A stretch of DNA of 64,000 nt. It comes from Cytobacillus oceanisediminis. Lineage in GTDB: Bacteria; Bacillota; Bacilli; Bacillales; Cytobacillaceae. The DNA lies in NCBI RefSeq assembly GCF_007830235.1, contig NZ_VLKI01000019.1, positions 1 through 64,000 of the forward strand, written 5' to 3'. Each line of letters starts with the position of its first letter. The stretch's first letter is position 1. The notes below the pieces were generated by a model. It ran no database searches, was not told the DNA's origin, and saw only the letters and a list, made by a program, of their open reading frames with translations. A program made the position numbers and the translations under genes. Of this stretch, positions 26,608-35,676 are shown piece after piece.

Positions 26608-27990
26608 GTGAGTCCTTTGAAAAATCTTTCCTTAAAATTGGGGTTATTGTTTTTCCTGATCCTTTTCGGGCTTGAAACCTTTACGTTTTTCTTTTTACAT
26701 AGCACACTTGTTGAATCTCGTGTAGAAGAAGAACTGATTGCTCTCCAGACAAGGGGGAATTCTCATCGTGCAATCCTTGAAAGACATTTTGAAAACGACA
26801 CCATTTCCCATGTAGCCTTAATGGAGTCTGAAGCAAATACAGATGTGGTAATTACAAATATCAATAAGGACATTCTTGGTTCATCTGTAAAAAGCTCCAT
26901 CATTCAAGAATATATTGATAGGCCCAATCCTTCAGTTCCCAGAGAAGGGCAAACGATCGGTGATAATTGGAGGGATGAGGATTATATTTCTACCGTAAGC
27001 CCCATTGAACAGAAAGGCCAGCTTATCGGCTATGTTTATATGTTTCAGGATACAGCATGGATTCAATCCCTCATTTCCCGTTTAAATGAGCAGTTTTTGC
27101 TTGCAGGGTTCATTGCTGTTATCTTTACCATTACAATCATTATTTTTCTATCAAAAGCACTAGCAAAGCCTTTAATAAAAATGAAAGAAGCAACCTCGCA
27201 AATCAGCAAGGGGGATTTTTCTGTTTCCCTTCCTAAAACAGGGGATGATGAACTTGGGGATTTGGCACAATCGATACAGTTATTAGCCAATGATTTAAGT
27301 TACTTAAAAGAGGAACGCAGCGAGTTTTTATCCAGCATTTCACATGAACTTCGCACTCCTCTCACCTACATTAAAGGTTATGCGGATATCGTCCAAAAAC
27401 GAAATCTTACTGCAGAGGAAAGAAATCAATATTTAACGATTATCCTGGAAGAAACAAACCGCCTTTCAGATATGGTTAAAAACCTATTTGATTTGGCGAA
27501 AATTGATAAAAATTCTTTTGATATTCACAAAACACCAATTGATCTCCATGATTTCATGAGAAAAATCGAAGCAAAATTCACTCCTGCCTTTATGGATAAA
27601 AAGATGATACTTGAAGTAAATTGCCCGGAAGCTATCCAATTAAATGCTGATGCATCCAGACTGGAACAAATCATTTTTAATCTTTTGGATAACAGCATTA
27701 AATATTCTTCACCGGATGGTAAAACAGCTATTACTGTAAGCAGGCACAATAAGAATATCATTATTAGGATAAAAGATAACGGAAAAGGAATTCCTGAACA
27801 TGAACTGCCTTATATTTTTAATCGCTTCTACAGAGTGGATAAATCACGCACAAGAGCCCTTGGGGGAACGGGGCTCGGCCTAGCCATTGTAAAAGAACTT
27901 ATCCATGCTCATGGAGGGACCATTACTGTAAAAAGCAAAGAAAATATAGGAACTGAATTTGATATGGTTTTTAAGGGAGACGATGGATGA
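26608..27990 (+). CDS. Sensor histidine kinase
   Basis: The 460-residue kinase has two membrane segments (about 8-30 and 163-182) around an extracytoplasmic sensor, a HAMP linker (183-235), a HisKA domain with His246 in SSISHELRTPL, and an HATPase domain with N (FNLLDNSIKYS), G1 (DNGKGIPEHELPYIFNRF) and G2 (GGTGLGLAIVKE) boxes. GTG start at 26608 without a clear Shine-Dalgarno; TTG at 26617 is an alternative. A TATAAT at 26580-26585 would give a very short leader. The gene overlaps the response regulator by 4 bp. The stimulus is unknown. Confidence 0.92.
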   Translation: MSPLKNLSLKLGLLFFLILFGLETFTFFFLHSTLVESRVEEELIALQTRGNSHRAILERHFENDTISHVALMESEANTDVVITNINKDILGSSVKSSIIQEYIDRPNPSVPREGQTIGDNWRDEDYISTVSPIEQKGQLIGYVYMFQDTAWIQSLISRLNEQFLLAGFIAVIFTITIIIFLSKALAKPLIKMKEATSQISKGDFSVSLPKTGDDELGDLAQSIQLLANDLSYLKEERSEFLSSISHELRTPLTYIKGYADIVQKRNLTAEERNQYLTIILEETNRLSDMVKNLFDLAKIDKNSFDIHKTPIDLHDFMRKIEAKFTPAFMDKKMILEVNCPEAIQLNADASRLEQIIFNLLDNSIKYSSPDGKTAITVSRHNKNIIIRIKDNGKGIPEHELPYIFNRFYRVDKSRTRALGGTGLGLAIVKELIHAHGGTITVKSKENIGTEFDMVFKGDDG

Positions 27991-28667
27991 TGAAAACAAT
28001 ACTGCTGGTTGATGATGAAACAAGAATGCTTGATTTGATTTCTTTATATTTAACACCGCGCGGATACAATTGCATTAAATCAACGTCAGGCGCAGATGCT
28101 TTGCTTTATCTGGATTCCCATACTGCAGATCTCATTCTTCTGGATGTGATGATGCCTGAAATGGATGGCTGGACAGTATGCCGGGAGATCAAGAAATTTT
28201 GGGATATTCCAATCATTATGCTGACTGCCAAAAGCGAGAAACCTGATATTGTCAAAGGCCTCAACATTGGAGCAGATGATTACATTTTGAAACCGTTTGA
28301 TGAAGAGGAATTGGTCGCAAGAATTGAAGCGGTTCTTAGAAGAAGGAAATCAGACGGAAAAACGTTAACCTTTAAGGGATTAGTATTAAAAGAGGATTCA
28401 TTTGAACTGCTTTTTAAAAACAAAGAAATCCTTTTAACCCCAAAAGAATTTTCTATGCTTAAGCTTTTTCTCGCTAACCCCAACAAAGTTTTCTCAAGAG
28501 AGCATTTGATTGGTTCCGTTTGGGGATATGGTGTATCCATTGAAGATCGCACTATCGATTCACATGTCCGCAATTTACGTGAAAAACTGCGGAAAGCCGG
28601 TTTCCCGGCTGATGATTATCTACTGACTGTCTGGGGAGTCGGCTACAAATGGACTGGAAAGGAATAA
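27987..28667 (+). CDS. OmpR-family response regulator
   Basis: 226 residues: a receiver with acidic pocket Asp9-Asp10, phosphoacceptor Asp53 (LILLDVMMPEMDGW) and Lys102 (DDYILKPF), and a winged helix of OmpR/PhoB type (FSREHLIGSVWGYG, RTIDSHVRNLREKL). It is translationally coupled to the kinase, so the two form a cognate pair. A TVP38 gene follows 3 bp after, as part of the same operon and perhaps of the same membrane response. Confidence 0.95.
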   Translation: MMKTILLVDDETRMLDLISLYLTPRGYNCIKSTSGADALLYLDSHTADLILLDVMMPEMDGWTVCREIKKFWDIPIIMLTAKSEKPDIVKGLNIGADDYILKPFDEEELVARIEAVLRRRKSDGKTLTFKGLVLKEDSFELLFKNKEILLTPKEFSMLKLFLANPNKVFSREHLIGSVWGYGVSIEDRTIDSHVRNLREKLRKAGFPADDYLLTVWGVGYKWTGKE

Positions 28668-28670
28668 TGA

Positions 28671-29234
28671 ATGTTTTCTGATATTCTTTTATGGATTTCC
28701 GGACAGCCTTTATTTGCAGCACTTTTTAGTATTATGATGAATGTAGGGGTCGCCATTACAGGGGTTCTCCCAAGTGCCTTTATAACGGTCGGCACTATTG
28801 CCGTATTTGACTTGAACTGGGGCTTATTCATTTTAATTATTGGAGAAGCTGCTGGAGCGGTCGTAAGCTTCGTTCTATACCGTAAAGGGATCTCCAGGCT
28901 ATTCTCTATTTTTCCGAAGATCAAAAATAAGGATAACAAATTTTTGCTTAAACTTAAAAATGCTGAAGGTACTACTGCCTTTTTTATCGTTATTTTACTA
29001 AGAATCTTGCCCTTCGTTCCATCTGGAGCAGTAACGCTGACTGCAGCCTTTAGCAAAATGGGTTTGCTTTCATTCAGCCTGGCCAGCACATTTGGGAAGA
29101 TTCCCGCTTTAATTATTGAGGCATACACAATCTCGGAAGCACTTAAATTAAAAACAGAATTTCAAATCGGCATTATTCTATTCGTTTCGGTTTTCTTTTT
29201 GCTTTATTTGATATGGAAAAGAAGAGTTAATTAA
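28671..29234 (+). CDS. TVP38/TMEM64 (VTT) family membrane protein
   Basis: The 187-residue protein has five or six hydrophobic segments and the VTT-domain features: a gated loop (GEAAGAVVSFVLYRKG) and LLRILPFVPSGAVTLTAAF with the conserved Arg and Pro-Ser. VTT/DedA-related proteins are linked to lipid scrambling and membrane homeostasis. Third gene of the two-component operon, which suggests the kinase senses an envelope state; that is inference. Confidence 0.82.
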   Translation: MFSDILLWISGQPLFAALFSIMMNVGVAITGVLPSAFITVGTIAVFDLNWGLFILIIGEAAGAVVSFVLYRKGISRLFSIFPKIKNKDNKFLLKLKNAEGTTAFFIVILLRILPFVPSGAVTLTAAFSKMGLLSFSLASTFGKIPALIIEAYTISEALKLKTEFQIGIILFVSVFFLLYLIWKRRVN

Positions 29235-29262
29235 AGGACAGTTTAGCTGTTCTTTTTATTTT
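29234..29262 (+). terminator. Terminator of the two-component operon
   Basis: AAGGACAG and CTGTTCTT around TTTAG, followed by TTTATTTTGTTTTTTT. Confidence 0.78.
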
Positions 29263-29296
29263 GTTTTTTTGACACATCCATCCTCAAATTAATATG

Positions 29297-29311
29297 TTGT
29301 CATGATGACAA
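29297..29311. promoter_or_regulatory. Inverted repeat upstream of coat-like gene
   Basis: TTGTCATGATGACAA is a 7-bp inverted repeat with a 1-base centre, about 55 bp before the next start codon: a possible operator. The protein that would bind it is unknown. Confidence 0.35.
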
Positions 29312-29366
29312 GCCGTGCAATGATAAACATAGAAAGAGTGTGAATTTTGGTATTAGGGGGATTAAT

Positions 29367-29885
29367 ATGATACTCAAAGCGATCGATTTAAGCCTTATGG
29401 CCGAGCATTTGAACATTCATAAAGCCGTTATAGAAAAATTAAAGCTCTTTTTCTGTACAGTTGATGATCCCGAATTGCGCCAGGTCCTATATGAACAAAT
29501 AGTCATTATGGATAATCATGTAAGGGTCATGATTAACCTGATGGATCCGCAAATCAACGAAAATATTACTGTAGAAGCATTAACAGACGTGAAGCCAGTT
29601 CCTATTGACTGCAAATCCCCCGTTAATCAGCTAACAGAACAAAATATTGCTATTGAAGGACGCCACACTGCCAGATCCATGGCACTTGATAACTTTACTT
29701 CTGCTTTGGCTATGAAAGCTGAAAACATAAAAAACATTCATGTTCAAATGTCACTGCAGCAGGTCAGGCTGCAGGATAAATATTCCCATATTATAAAGAA
29801 AAAGGGCTGGGTGCATGTACCTGACGTCTCACGGGAAGAACAGATTGAGGCTATGAAAGCTTTTAAAAAGAAATATTCTAAATAA
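29367..29885 (+). CDS. CotF-like spore coat protein candidate
   Basis: 172 residues, predicted all-helical. Two parts resemble the ferritin-like CotF coat family: HKAVIEKLKLFFCTVDDPEL with RQVLYEQIVIMDNHVRVMIN, and a second helix pair ending in IIKKKGWVHVPDVSREEQ. The Gly-Trp-x-x-x-Pro turn near the C terminus is usual in CotF/YhcQ-like proteins. ATG at 29367 is chosen for AGGGGG 7 bp upstream; a longer frame exists but lacks a site. Sporulation control cannot be confirmed from the promoter. Confidence 0.6.
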   Translation: MILKAIDLSLMAEHLNIHKAVIEKLKLFFCTVDDPELRQVLYEQIVIMDNHVRVMINLMDPQINENITVEALTDVKPVPIDCKSPVNQLTEQNIAIEGRHTARSMALDNFTSALAMKAENIKNIHVQMSLQQVRLQDKYSHIIKKKGWVHVPDVSREEQIEAMKAFKKKYSK

Positions 29886-29894
29886 ATCCCATTA

Positions 29895-29945
29895 AAAAAC
29901 AGCATCTTTTCTCTATCCAAGAAGAGTGTTGATGCTGTTTCCTTT
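29895..29945. terminator. Terminator between convergent genes
   Basis: AAACAGCATC and GATGCTGTTT, with inner pairing of CTC and GAG. T-rich on the right; it likely serves both genes. Confidence 0.75.
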
Positions 29946-29950
29946 TCCAT

Positions 29951-30583
29951 TTATATTATCTTTGTTTCTGAACGTAAATTTTCAATTCCATACCTTTTCA
30001 CAAATTTATGGAAAGCTTCTCTTTTCTTGCCGTTTTGCTGATATATTTCTATTAATGTATCAATGGCTGAATATAGCTGGTCAGGATTCAGGCTTTCCAT
30101 TAAGAGAGTCCCGGCTTCGGCATCCTTGCCTTTTGCTTTGCCTCCAACATATAAATCATATGTTTCTTTCACCTTCATGATTCCAATATCATTCATAAGG
30201 GGTTCCCCGCAGCCAACCGGACAGCCAGTATAGGCAGGCTTTAGTGTAAAGGGAACAGGTCTGCCTGAAATTCTCTTATTTATTTCCTTCGCGGTTGGCA
30301 TTCCCTCTTCTTCTGCCCCCTTGCAAAAATTGCAGGTTCTCAAGCTTTTTACATAGCTCCCAACCGGGTAACAATTCAGCCCGGTTTCTTCAAACTCTTT
30401 AATGATTTCCTTCTTCCTGTCAGCATCGATTTCAATGTAGAGCTGCTGAAATGTCGTTAGCTCCAGCTCGTCATTTTCGTCCATATATTTCGCCAAAACC
30501 ATAAGCTGTTTCGCCGACAGCTTGGCACCAAAGCCAATGCCGCCGTTAACGGCAAGTTTTACTTTTTCTTTTGTATCGCTCAT
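29951..30583 (-). CDS. Small sirohaem/[4Fe-4S] nitrite/sulfite reductase-like protein
   Basis: The 210-residue single-domain protein begins like the ferredoxin-like half-domain of nitrite/sulfite reductases (GFGAKLSAKQLMVLAKYMDE, ELTTFQQLYIEI) and carries Cys84 and Cys87 (TCNFCKGAEEEG) and Cys121 and Cys125 (GCPVGCGEP), the pattern that binds a 4Fe-4S cluster next to sirohaem. It is about one third of a classical NirA/CysI, so it is either a free-standing redox module or a sensor. It is monocistronic. The actual substrate is unknown. Confidence 0.75.
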   Translation of the reverse strand: MSDTKEKVKLAVNGGIGFGAKLSAKQLMVLAKYMDENDELELTTFQQLYIEIDADRKKEIIKEFEETGLNCYPVGSYVKSLRTCNFCKGAEEEGMPTAKEINKRISGRPVPFTLKPAYTGCPVGCGEPLMNDIGIMKVKETYDLYVGGKAKGKDAEAGTLLMESLNPDQLYSAIDTLIEIYQQNGKKREAFHKFVKRYGIENLRSETKII

Positions 30584-30689
30584 AAAAACACCCCTTTATC
30601 CAAGTCATAAACAACGAAAACGTTCATCAACCCTATTATACAATACCCCGCTATAGTATAGAAAGAATTATATCGATTTTTTCCAGGTA

Positions 30690-30727
30690 TTTAAAAAGAG
30701 CTTACACCCTAGTAGTATAAGCTCTTA
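30690..30727 (-). terminator. Terminator of ydhK
   Basis: AAGAGCTTA with TAAGCTCTT, then TTTTTAAAT on the minus strand. Confidence 0.82.
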
Positions 30728-30746
30728 TAACCTTCAATTTTTATGT

Positions 30747-31343
30747 TTACTCAGCTGGGGACAGCTCATTTTCTGTTACCCACATATGATTTTTAACTTC
30801 TTCCCCATCTGTTGTAGTAAAATCAACCATATAGACGGTCATTTCCTCCACAGAATCAATTTCAGCTGTTGCACCTTCCATGCCCTCCATATGGCTTGCA
30901 TTTACTCTAACCTCGTCCCCTTCTGCAAATGGCTCCTCACCGGCATCCGCTATTTCTTGATGGACTACCCATTTATGATTTTCTACTCTTTCTCCGCCAG
31001 TGGTTGGAGTATAGGAAATAGTATACACCGCTGTATCATAAGCACCAACGATCGTTGCCTCAGCGCCCTCCATTCCTTCCATATGTCCATGTGTAATGAT
31101 CGCTTTACTGCCGACTTCATATTTGGGATTTTCCGCTTCTTTTAATCCCTCAGGAGCCTCTCCGGAGCCAGAATGGTCCATGCCGCTATGGCCTCCAGAA
31201 TGTTCATTGTTTTCTTCAGTAGATGTGTTTTTCTCTGCAGTTTCTGCCGGACCAGCTTCCTCACCATTGCCGCTGCACGCTGACAATGAAATCGCAGTAA
31301 TGAAAGAAACAAATCCCAAAGTCAACTTTTTACTTATAAACAT
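30747..31343 (-). CDS. ydhK: YdhK-family lipoprotein (two DUF1541 repeats)
   Basis: The 198-residue protein has a lipobox (ISLSAC, Cys23), a His/Ser/Gly/Asp-rich linker (HSGGHSGMDHSG) and two tandem DUF1541 domains, each with HMEGMEGA (about 87 and 152) and a closing NHxWV. The clustered His and Met in linker and repeats suggest metal, possibly copper, binding on the outside of the membrane. ATG with AGGAGG 9 bp upstream. It opens a region with several copper-type genes. Confidence 0.88.
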   Translation of the reverse strand: MFISKKLTLGFVSFITAISLSACSGNGEEAGPAETAEKNTSTEENNEHSGGHSGMDHSGSGEAPEGLKEAENPKYEVGSKAIITHGHMEGMEGAEATIVGAYDTAVYTISYTPTTGGERVENHKWVVHQEIADAGEEPFAEGDEVRVNASHMEGMEGATAEIDSVEEMTVYMVDFTTTDGEEVKNHMWVTENELSPAE

Positions 31344-32023
31344 AATCCATAACCTCCTATAGAATTTAAGATATTATTACAGGAAAATGTGCAGAAAGTA
31401 AGGAGAAAGGTATTAATGAAAGTACAAGGTTATCTTCCCGGTTTTGACATTATTTAAGTCATAAAAATAAATTGAGTTCCTGCTAACTAACTCATTCATT
31501 TATTTTGTTCCGCTTATTTCACCTTCACCTACAACTGAATACCATGTATTTCCTTTATCGTTGCTTCTATATTTATTAAGTTGGTCTGTGGAAAAGCAAG
31601 CTCACCTTTATTTTTATGGTTGATCGCTATAAACGTAATATAGCCATCAACATTTTTAGGCATTTTATATTTTGTTGTTTTGTTATTTGTTAATTCTAGT
31701 TCTAATATATTTTTGCTGCCTTTATTTGCTGTTACATTGTAATCAGACAATAGGGTTTTAAGGAATAATATTTGCAGAAATTTTCAATTTCCACTTACTT
31801 CTTCCTATAACTTTTAAGATCCAGAATCAAATTTTGCAAAAAATAAGGACTGAAACGGCTTCAAAAAATGTATAACAATAGCTAACTGATTAAGAAGTAT
31901 ATTAGACTGCAAATTTTCTTCATACTTTTGTCGTAATATACTCATAGATAATTCGCGTAAATTTAAATCTCTAACTCAATAATTAGATTTGTATTTTTTG
32001 CTTATATAAAGGAGGCGTGTACT
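31344..32023. other. Mostly non-coding region between ydhK and the AbrB-like gene
   Basis: 680 bp holding the ydhK promoter side, a start-less frame (31529-31750, listed separately) and an AT-rich leader for the AbrB-like gene, with AAAGGAGG at 32008-32015. Nothing else convincing was seen. Confidence 0.4.
31529..31750 (-). pseudogene. Possible C-terminal gene fragment
   Basis: A 73-codon frame with protein-like composition (ILELELTNNKTTKYKMPKN, VDGYITFIAINHKNKGELAF). The only start candidate is a TTG without a ribosome binding site, and no ATG occurs before the upstream stop. It looks like the tail of a lost gene or an unrecognised small gene. Not identified. Confidence 0.3.
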
Positions 32024-32347
32024 TTGTATATTAAGAAGTTAACAAAAAGTGGCCAAATATCCCTTCCTGCAGAACTGTATAAACAGGCAGGTTTCAAGGA
32101 TGGAGAATATGTGACGATATATAAAGAAGCTAACCAACTTGTTATTAGCTCTCATCATACAGATGACTATTTAAATAAATGTATTTTTAGAAATGGGAGG
32201 CTTTCTATCCCTATGGAACTCAGAAAAATGTTAAATATAAATGCTACCACTTTTCTAATGATACAATCCGCTAAAGAAAATAAATCACTGATAATTAAAA
32301 TAGTGGTCCAGCAGGAAAATCATTTGCTCCAACAGAACTCATATTGA
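32024..32347 (+). CDS. AbrB/SpoVT-type protein with two swapped-hairpin modules
   Basis: 107 residues made of two similar modules: residues 1-43 (KKLTKSGQISLPAELYKQAG, ending LVIS) and 51-94 (CIFRNGRLSIPMELRKMLNI, ending LIIK). Each resembles one AbrB N-terminal strand-helix-strand unit, which normally dimerises to bind DNA. A tandem pair could form the DNA-binding fold within one chain. TTG start with a perfect AAAGGAGG. No partner toxin gene is adjacent, so it is more likely a regulator than an antitoxin. Confidence 0.75.
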   Translation: MYIKKLTKSGQISLPAELYKQAGFKDGEYVTIYKEANQLVISSHHTDDYLNKCIFRNGRLSIPMELRKMLNINATTFLMIQSAKENKSLIIKIVVQQENHLLQQNSY

Positions 32348-32503
32348 ATTAAAGCAATATTGTCACGGTTAACTTTGACAATGAATGATCTATCTGACAA
32401 ATAAGATATTTGCTTTTTACTGGGTGCAATCAATTTATAAACGCTTTTTAAGCCTTTCACACGCACTCCAGTTTTCCTTTAACTTTTTTTTTCTTTACTC
32501 AAT

Positions 32504-33241
32504 TCATAGACTCCAATAAGTAATGGTATCCAAAATACCAAGAACAAACATCAACAAACCGGTTGCTTTTTGAACTATATTACCTAGCCTTCTTCCCTTT
32601 TTCTTCAGTAATCTCCCCCCCAGCCCCAAGTACCATATTAGGAAGATTGCAATAATAAGAGGCAGTGAGGTTCCGACAGCAAAGATGGCAGGAAGGATTG
32701 TCCCATAGCTGACGGCCATAGCCATAGGCATGAGCGTAATAAAAAACAAAACGAACATCGTTGGACAAAAACCAACCGTGAAGCTTACACCCATGAGAAA
32801 CGCCCCTAAATTTCCTTTTTTTTGAAGTCTATCTGGTATACTTCCCAATGTAATTGTTTTGTGAAATTTGATTAGTCCAAGAAAGAATAGTCCAATTATT
32901 ATAAACATAGGGCCAACTATTTTCCTAAACCATGGAAAGTAAGCAGTGAGAGATGTTTTGATTTCAACACCCAGGATCCAAACTAAAATGCCAAGTCCTG
33001 AGAAAACTGCTATTTTGCCTAAAATAAAGAAAAAGACCTCTTTCCAGGCAGTTTTCTTTTGAATAGATTGGTTTCCATAATATGCAATAGCACCTAGATT
33101 TCCTGTAAATTGGCACGGTGCCAACGCCCCTACAATCCCTAATACAAACGCAGATAGAATGGGAATTCCTCTCATATCAAGTCCTATATTGATAAAAGGC
33201 TGGCTCATGAAATTACTGATTTGGCTAAAAAATTCATACAT
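32504..33241 (-). CDS. CcdA/DsbD- or TauE-like membrane protein
   Basis: 245 residues with six hydrophobic segments. Two half-repeats each hold a conserved cysteine in a Pro-containing turn: GIVGALAPCQFTGNLGAIAY (Cys43) and SFTVGFCPTMFVLFF. This matches thiol-electron or metal-transport proteins of the DsbD/CcdA/UreH (TauE/SafE-labelled) group. Lies next to the Cys-rich copper protein on the same strand, so a role in copper or thiol handling is likely, though not proven. Confidence 0.75.
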   Translation of the reverse strand: MYEFFSQISNFMSQPFINIGLDMRGIPILSAFVLGIVGALAPCQFTGNLGAIAYYGNQSIQKKTAWKEVFFFILGKIAVFSGLGILVWILGVEIKTSLTAYFPWFRKIVGPMFIIIGLFFLGLIKFHKTITLGSIPDRLQKKGNLGAFLMGVSFTVGFCPTMFVLFFITLMPMAMAVSYGTILPAIFAVGTSLPLIIAIFLIWYLGLGGRLLKKKGRRLGNIVQKATGLLMFVLGILDTITYWSL

Positions 33242-33362
33242 TCATTAACTTCTCCTTTTTCTCCATTGCTGTGAGTTTTATAAAAATCTTCTATATAGGC
33301 AGTTCATCAGACCTTTCTTTCATGATAACGATTAATTTTGCATTTTCAATGAAGAAATAGTA

Positions 33363-33396
33363 AAAGCTCACCTTTTTTATACAAGGTGAGCCTAAA
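33363..33396 (-). terminator. Terminator of yhjQ
   Basis: GCTCACCTT pairs with AAGGTGAGC, TTTT follows on the minus strand. Confidence 0.8.
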
Positions 33397-33469
33397 AAAC
33401 ATTATTCATAGTTTAAAAACCAAGCTGCGCCAGACATCTCATTACGGGTGTCTAGCTGTTATTTTTGAT

Positions 33470-33799
33470 TTAAGAAGCCATTTTTCTGCATTCTTCTGCA
33501 CATTTAAAGCAAGCTTCAGCACATTTTTGGCAGTGTTCGTGATCATGTTTTTTACATTCATTCCCGCATGCTTCGCATATATCTGCACAAAGATTACAAA
33601 CCTGTTTTACAAAAGGGCTATTGGACTGCATGGATTTTGCAGCAAATGCACATATATCTGCACATTCCCGATCCATTCTAATACAATCTGCCATCATTTT
33701 TAAATCTTCTTCCTGAAAACAAGCATCGTAACAAACATTGCACGCTTCCATACATTCCAAGCAAGCTTTTATACAATCTTCATAGGACTGATTATACAT
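33470..33799 (-). CDS. yhjQ: Cys-rich four-helix-bundle copper-binding protein
   Basis: 109 residues with about 19 cysteines in repeated CxxxC and CxxC patterns (CIKACLECMEACNVCYDAC, CNLCADICEACGNEC, CQKCAEACFKCAEEC). This is the YhjQ/Csp-type bundle, in which inward-facing cysteines store Cu(I). No signal peptide, so cytosolic. ATG with GGAGGG 7 bp upstream and its own terminator. The adjacent CcdA/TauE-like gene, same strand, may assist in copper or thiol handling. Confidence 0.9.
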   Translation of the reverse strand: MYNQSYEDCIKACLECMEACNVCYDACFQEEDLKMMADCIRMDRECADICAFAAKSMQSNSPFVKQVCNLCADICEACGNECKKHDHEHCQKCAEACFKCAEECRKMAS

Positions 33800-33887
33800 T
33801 GATCATCCCTCCGTATAGTTTGTCTTCACATTCATACTACCCCGGTTGTTTTTATTTAAACTGCATAAAAATATATGATTCAGGTTT

Positions 33888-34046
33888 TCAATACTAAGGC
33901 TTTGTCTTTATTTTCATTAAGAACTCGAGCTTGATAAATTTGGAATGCTGATTTAATCTTTTTTCCTTCTAAGGTTAGATTTAAAATAAACCCCTTAAAT
34001 TTAAATTGGTCTTCCCCCATTCCGCTAATTTGTACCTTATAAATAA
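33888..34046 (-). pseudogene. Possible gene fragment, unidentified
   Basis: A 50-odd-codon frame reads IYKVQISGMGEDQFKFKGFI, then ILNLTLEGKKIKSAFQIYQA, RVLNENKDKALVLKT, with a stop at 33888. It has coding-like composition but no start codon: a stop lies just before. It might be the tail of a decayed gene between yhjQ and the MATE gene. Unidentified. Confidence 0.3.
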
Positions 34047-34090
34047 TTTAAATATAAAAGTTAATCATCAAAAAAGAGATATAGAAACAG

Positions 34091-34124
34091 AAAAAACGGA
34101 CAGGAATCTATAGATTCACTGCCC
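34091..34124 (-). terminator. Terminator of the MATE gene
   Basis: GGGCAG, GAATC and TA centre, then GATTC, CTGTCC and GTTTTTT on the minus strand: a long near-perfect stem 40 bp after the stop. Confidence 0.82.
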
Positions 34125-34165
34125 GAAGCGATTTGTTTTTTAAAATACCTTTTTCTTAGCAAAGT

Positions 34166-35605
34166 TTAATAATTGTTTACACAAGCCGACATATTTTCTT
34201 TGGTTGTCTGCGGATGGCATTCAGATTCTGCCTCCGGTGCTTTTTCGAGAGCCATCCATTTTCCTCTTTTGAACTGAATAACCAGAACAATTGCCCGGAA
34301 TGCTATGTCAGCCCCTATTGCAATCCAGACACCGGCCAAGCCCCAGCCTAGCATGATGCCCAATACATATACAAGGACTGTTCGAACTGCCCACATACCA
34401 ACTGCTGTCAGGTACATTGGAAATTTTGTATTGTTTGCACCTTGAAAAGCTCCCGTCAATACCATCAAAACAGCTAAAAATGGCTGAAAAGCACCCGATA
34501 TTTTTAGCGCAGTCCCAATATTGCCGATTACCTCCCTGTCTTCTGTAAAAAAGCTTCCTGCCCAATCACCGAGGAAGAAAAGCATAGCTCCAAGAATAGT
34601 CATTGATGCCAATGTTAATACAGTTGTAAGCTTTGCATAGATTTTCGCCTCTTCCAGGTTGCCCGCACCGATTTGCTGACCTACAAGAATTGTCGCTGCA
34701 GTTGCAAATCCATAACCTATCATGTAAGAAAAGACTTCAATATTACCTGCAATTTGATGAGCGGCAAAGGCATTTGTTCCTAACGCCACAACGAATCCGA
34801 AATAGACAATTTGGCCAGCCCGCATGACTAATCGTTCACCTGCTGCTGGTGCCCCGAGCGCAGTTAGCTCCATTAAATGAACCTTATCCAGCTTCCAATA
34901 GTCCTTACGGAAAGCTAAAACCTTTGAGCGATTCAGATAGAATAAAAGCGCAGCACTGCCAATAACCCGCGAGAATACAGTAGCAAGGGCAGCTCCTACA
35001 ATTCCCATTTCCGGAATAAGTAAAAAGCCGAAAATCAGCACGTAATCCAGCACAGCGTTAACAATATTAATAACAATGCTTACTTTCATCGGTGTTTTTG
35101 TATCTCCTGCCCCTCTAAGAATGGCACTTAAAACAAACATTAGGGACATAAAGATGGAAGGAATTCCGACAATCCTAAAATAAAGGGAACCAGCTTCTAA
35201 AACATCAGCTTCAATTCCCATCAGCTTTAACAATGGTTCTGCAAAAAACAAAGTGGCAATACCAGTAAGCAAACCAAATAACAGCGCTAGGACAATAGCT
35301 TGCTGGGATATATGCCTGGCCTTTTCCGTAAGATTCGCTCCAAGAAAGTTAGCGATTCTTACGTTTGCTGCAACCCCTATTGCCATAAAAAGCGCGAAAT
35401 AAATGGCAAGAACTGCATTTGTAACACCTACAGCCGATACCTCAGCAAGTCCAAGTTTTGAAACAAAATAGGTGTCTACAAAACCAAGAATTGTTTGAAA
35501 AAAGTTTTCGATAACAGCCGGTATGGCCAAAACGGTAATTATTTTTAACCTATCTTTATTGGATTGAACATTGCTCAATTTGGCTTCTACTGCTTCTTCT
35601 TTCAA
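34166..35605 (-). CDS. MATE family efflux transporter
   Basis: The 479-residue protein has 12 hydrophobic segments in two halves (LAIPAVIENFFQTILGFVDT, AILRGAGDTKTPM, then LGAPAAGERLVMRAGQIVY, GAFQGANNTKFPMY). MATE proteins export drugs or metabolites with Na+ or H+. The TTG at 35605 is preferred because GGAGGG precedes it by 6 bp; an in-frame start 51 bp upstream falls inside a leader hairpin. The C terminus ends in a short cysteine-containing tail. The leader may control expression. Confidence 0.9.
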   Translation of the reverse strand: MKEEAVEAKLSNVQSNKDRLKIITVLAIPAVIENFFQTILGFVDTYFVSKLGLAEVSAVGVTNAVLAIYFALFMAIGVAANVRIANFLGANLTEKARHISQQAIVLALLFGLLTGIATLFFAEPLLKLMGIEADVLEAGSLYFRIVGIPSIFMSLMFVLSAILRGAGDTKTPMKVSIVINIVNAVLDYVLIFGFLLIPEMGIVGAALATVFSRVIGSAALLFYLNRSKVLAFRKDYWKLDKVHLMELTALGAPAAGERLVMRAGQIVYFGFVVALGTNAFAAHQIAGNIEVFSYMIGYGFATAATILVGQQIGAGNLEEAKIYAKLTTVLTLASMTILGAMLFFLGDWAGSFFTEDREVIGNIGTALKISGAFQPFLAVLMVLTGAFQGANNTKFPMYLTAVGMWAVRTVLVYVLGIMLGWGLAGVWIAIGADIAFRAIVLVIQFKRGKWMALEKAPEAESECHPQTTKENMSACVNNY

Positions 35606-35644
35606 CTTTTTCCCTCCATTTCTGTGAAGGATGTAAATTAATAA

Positions 35645-35676
35645 AATAAGACACACTGTTTTTAGTGTGCCTTATT
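35645..35676 (-). promoter_or_regulatory. Attenuator-like hairpin in the MATE leader
   Basis: On the minus strand AATAAG, G, CACACT pairs with AGTGTG, T, CTTATT and is followed by TTATT. It lies about 25 bp upstream of the ribosome binding site. No other gene ends there, so it is a leader structure. A tiny frame (ATG GAA TGT stop) lies further upstream. Such arrangements occur in antibiotic-induced efflux genes; here it is inference. Confidence 0.45.

Noticed and set aside
35630-35656. Upstream in-frame start of the MATE gene at 35656
   Set aside because: It falls inside the leader hairpin and has no ribosome binding site; TTG at 35605 is well supported.
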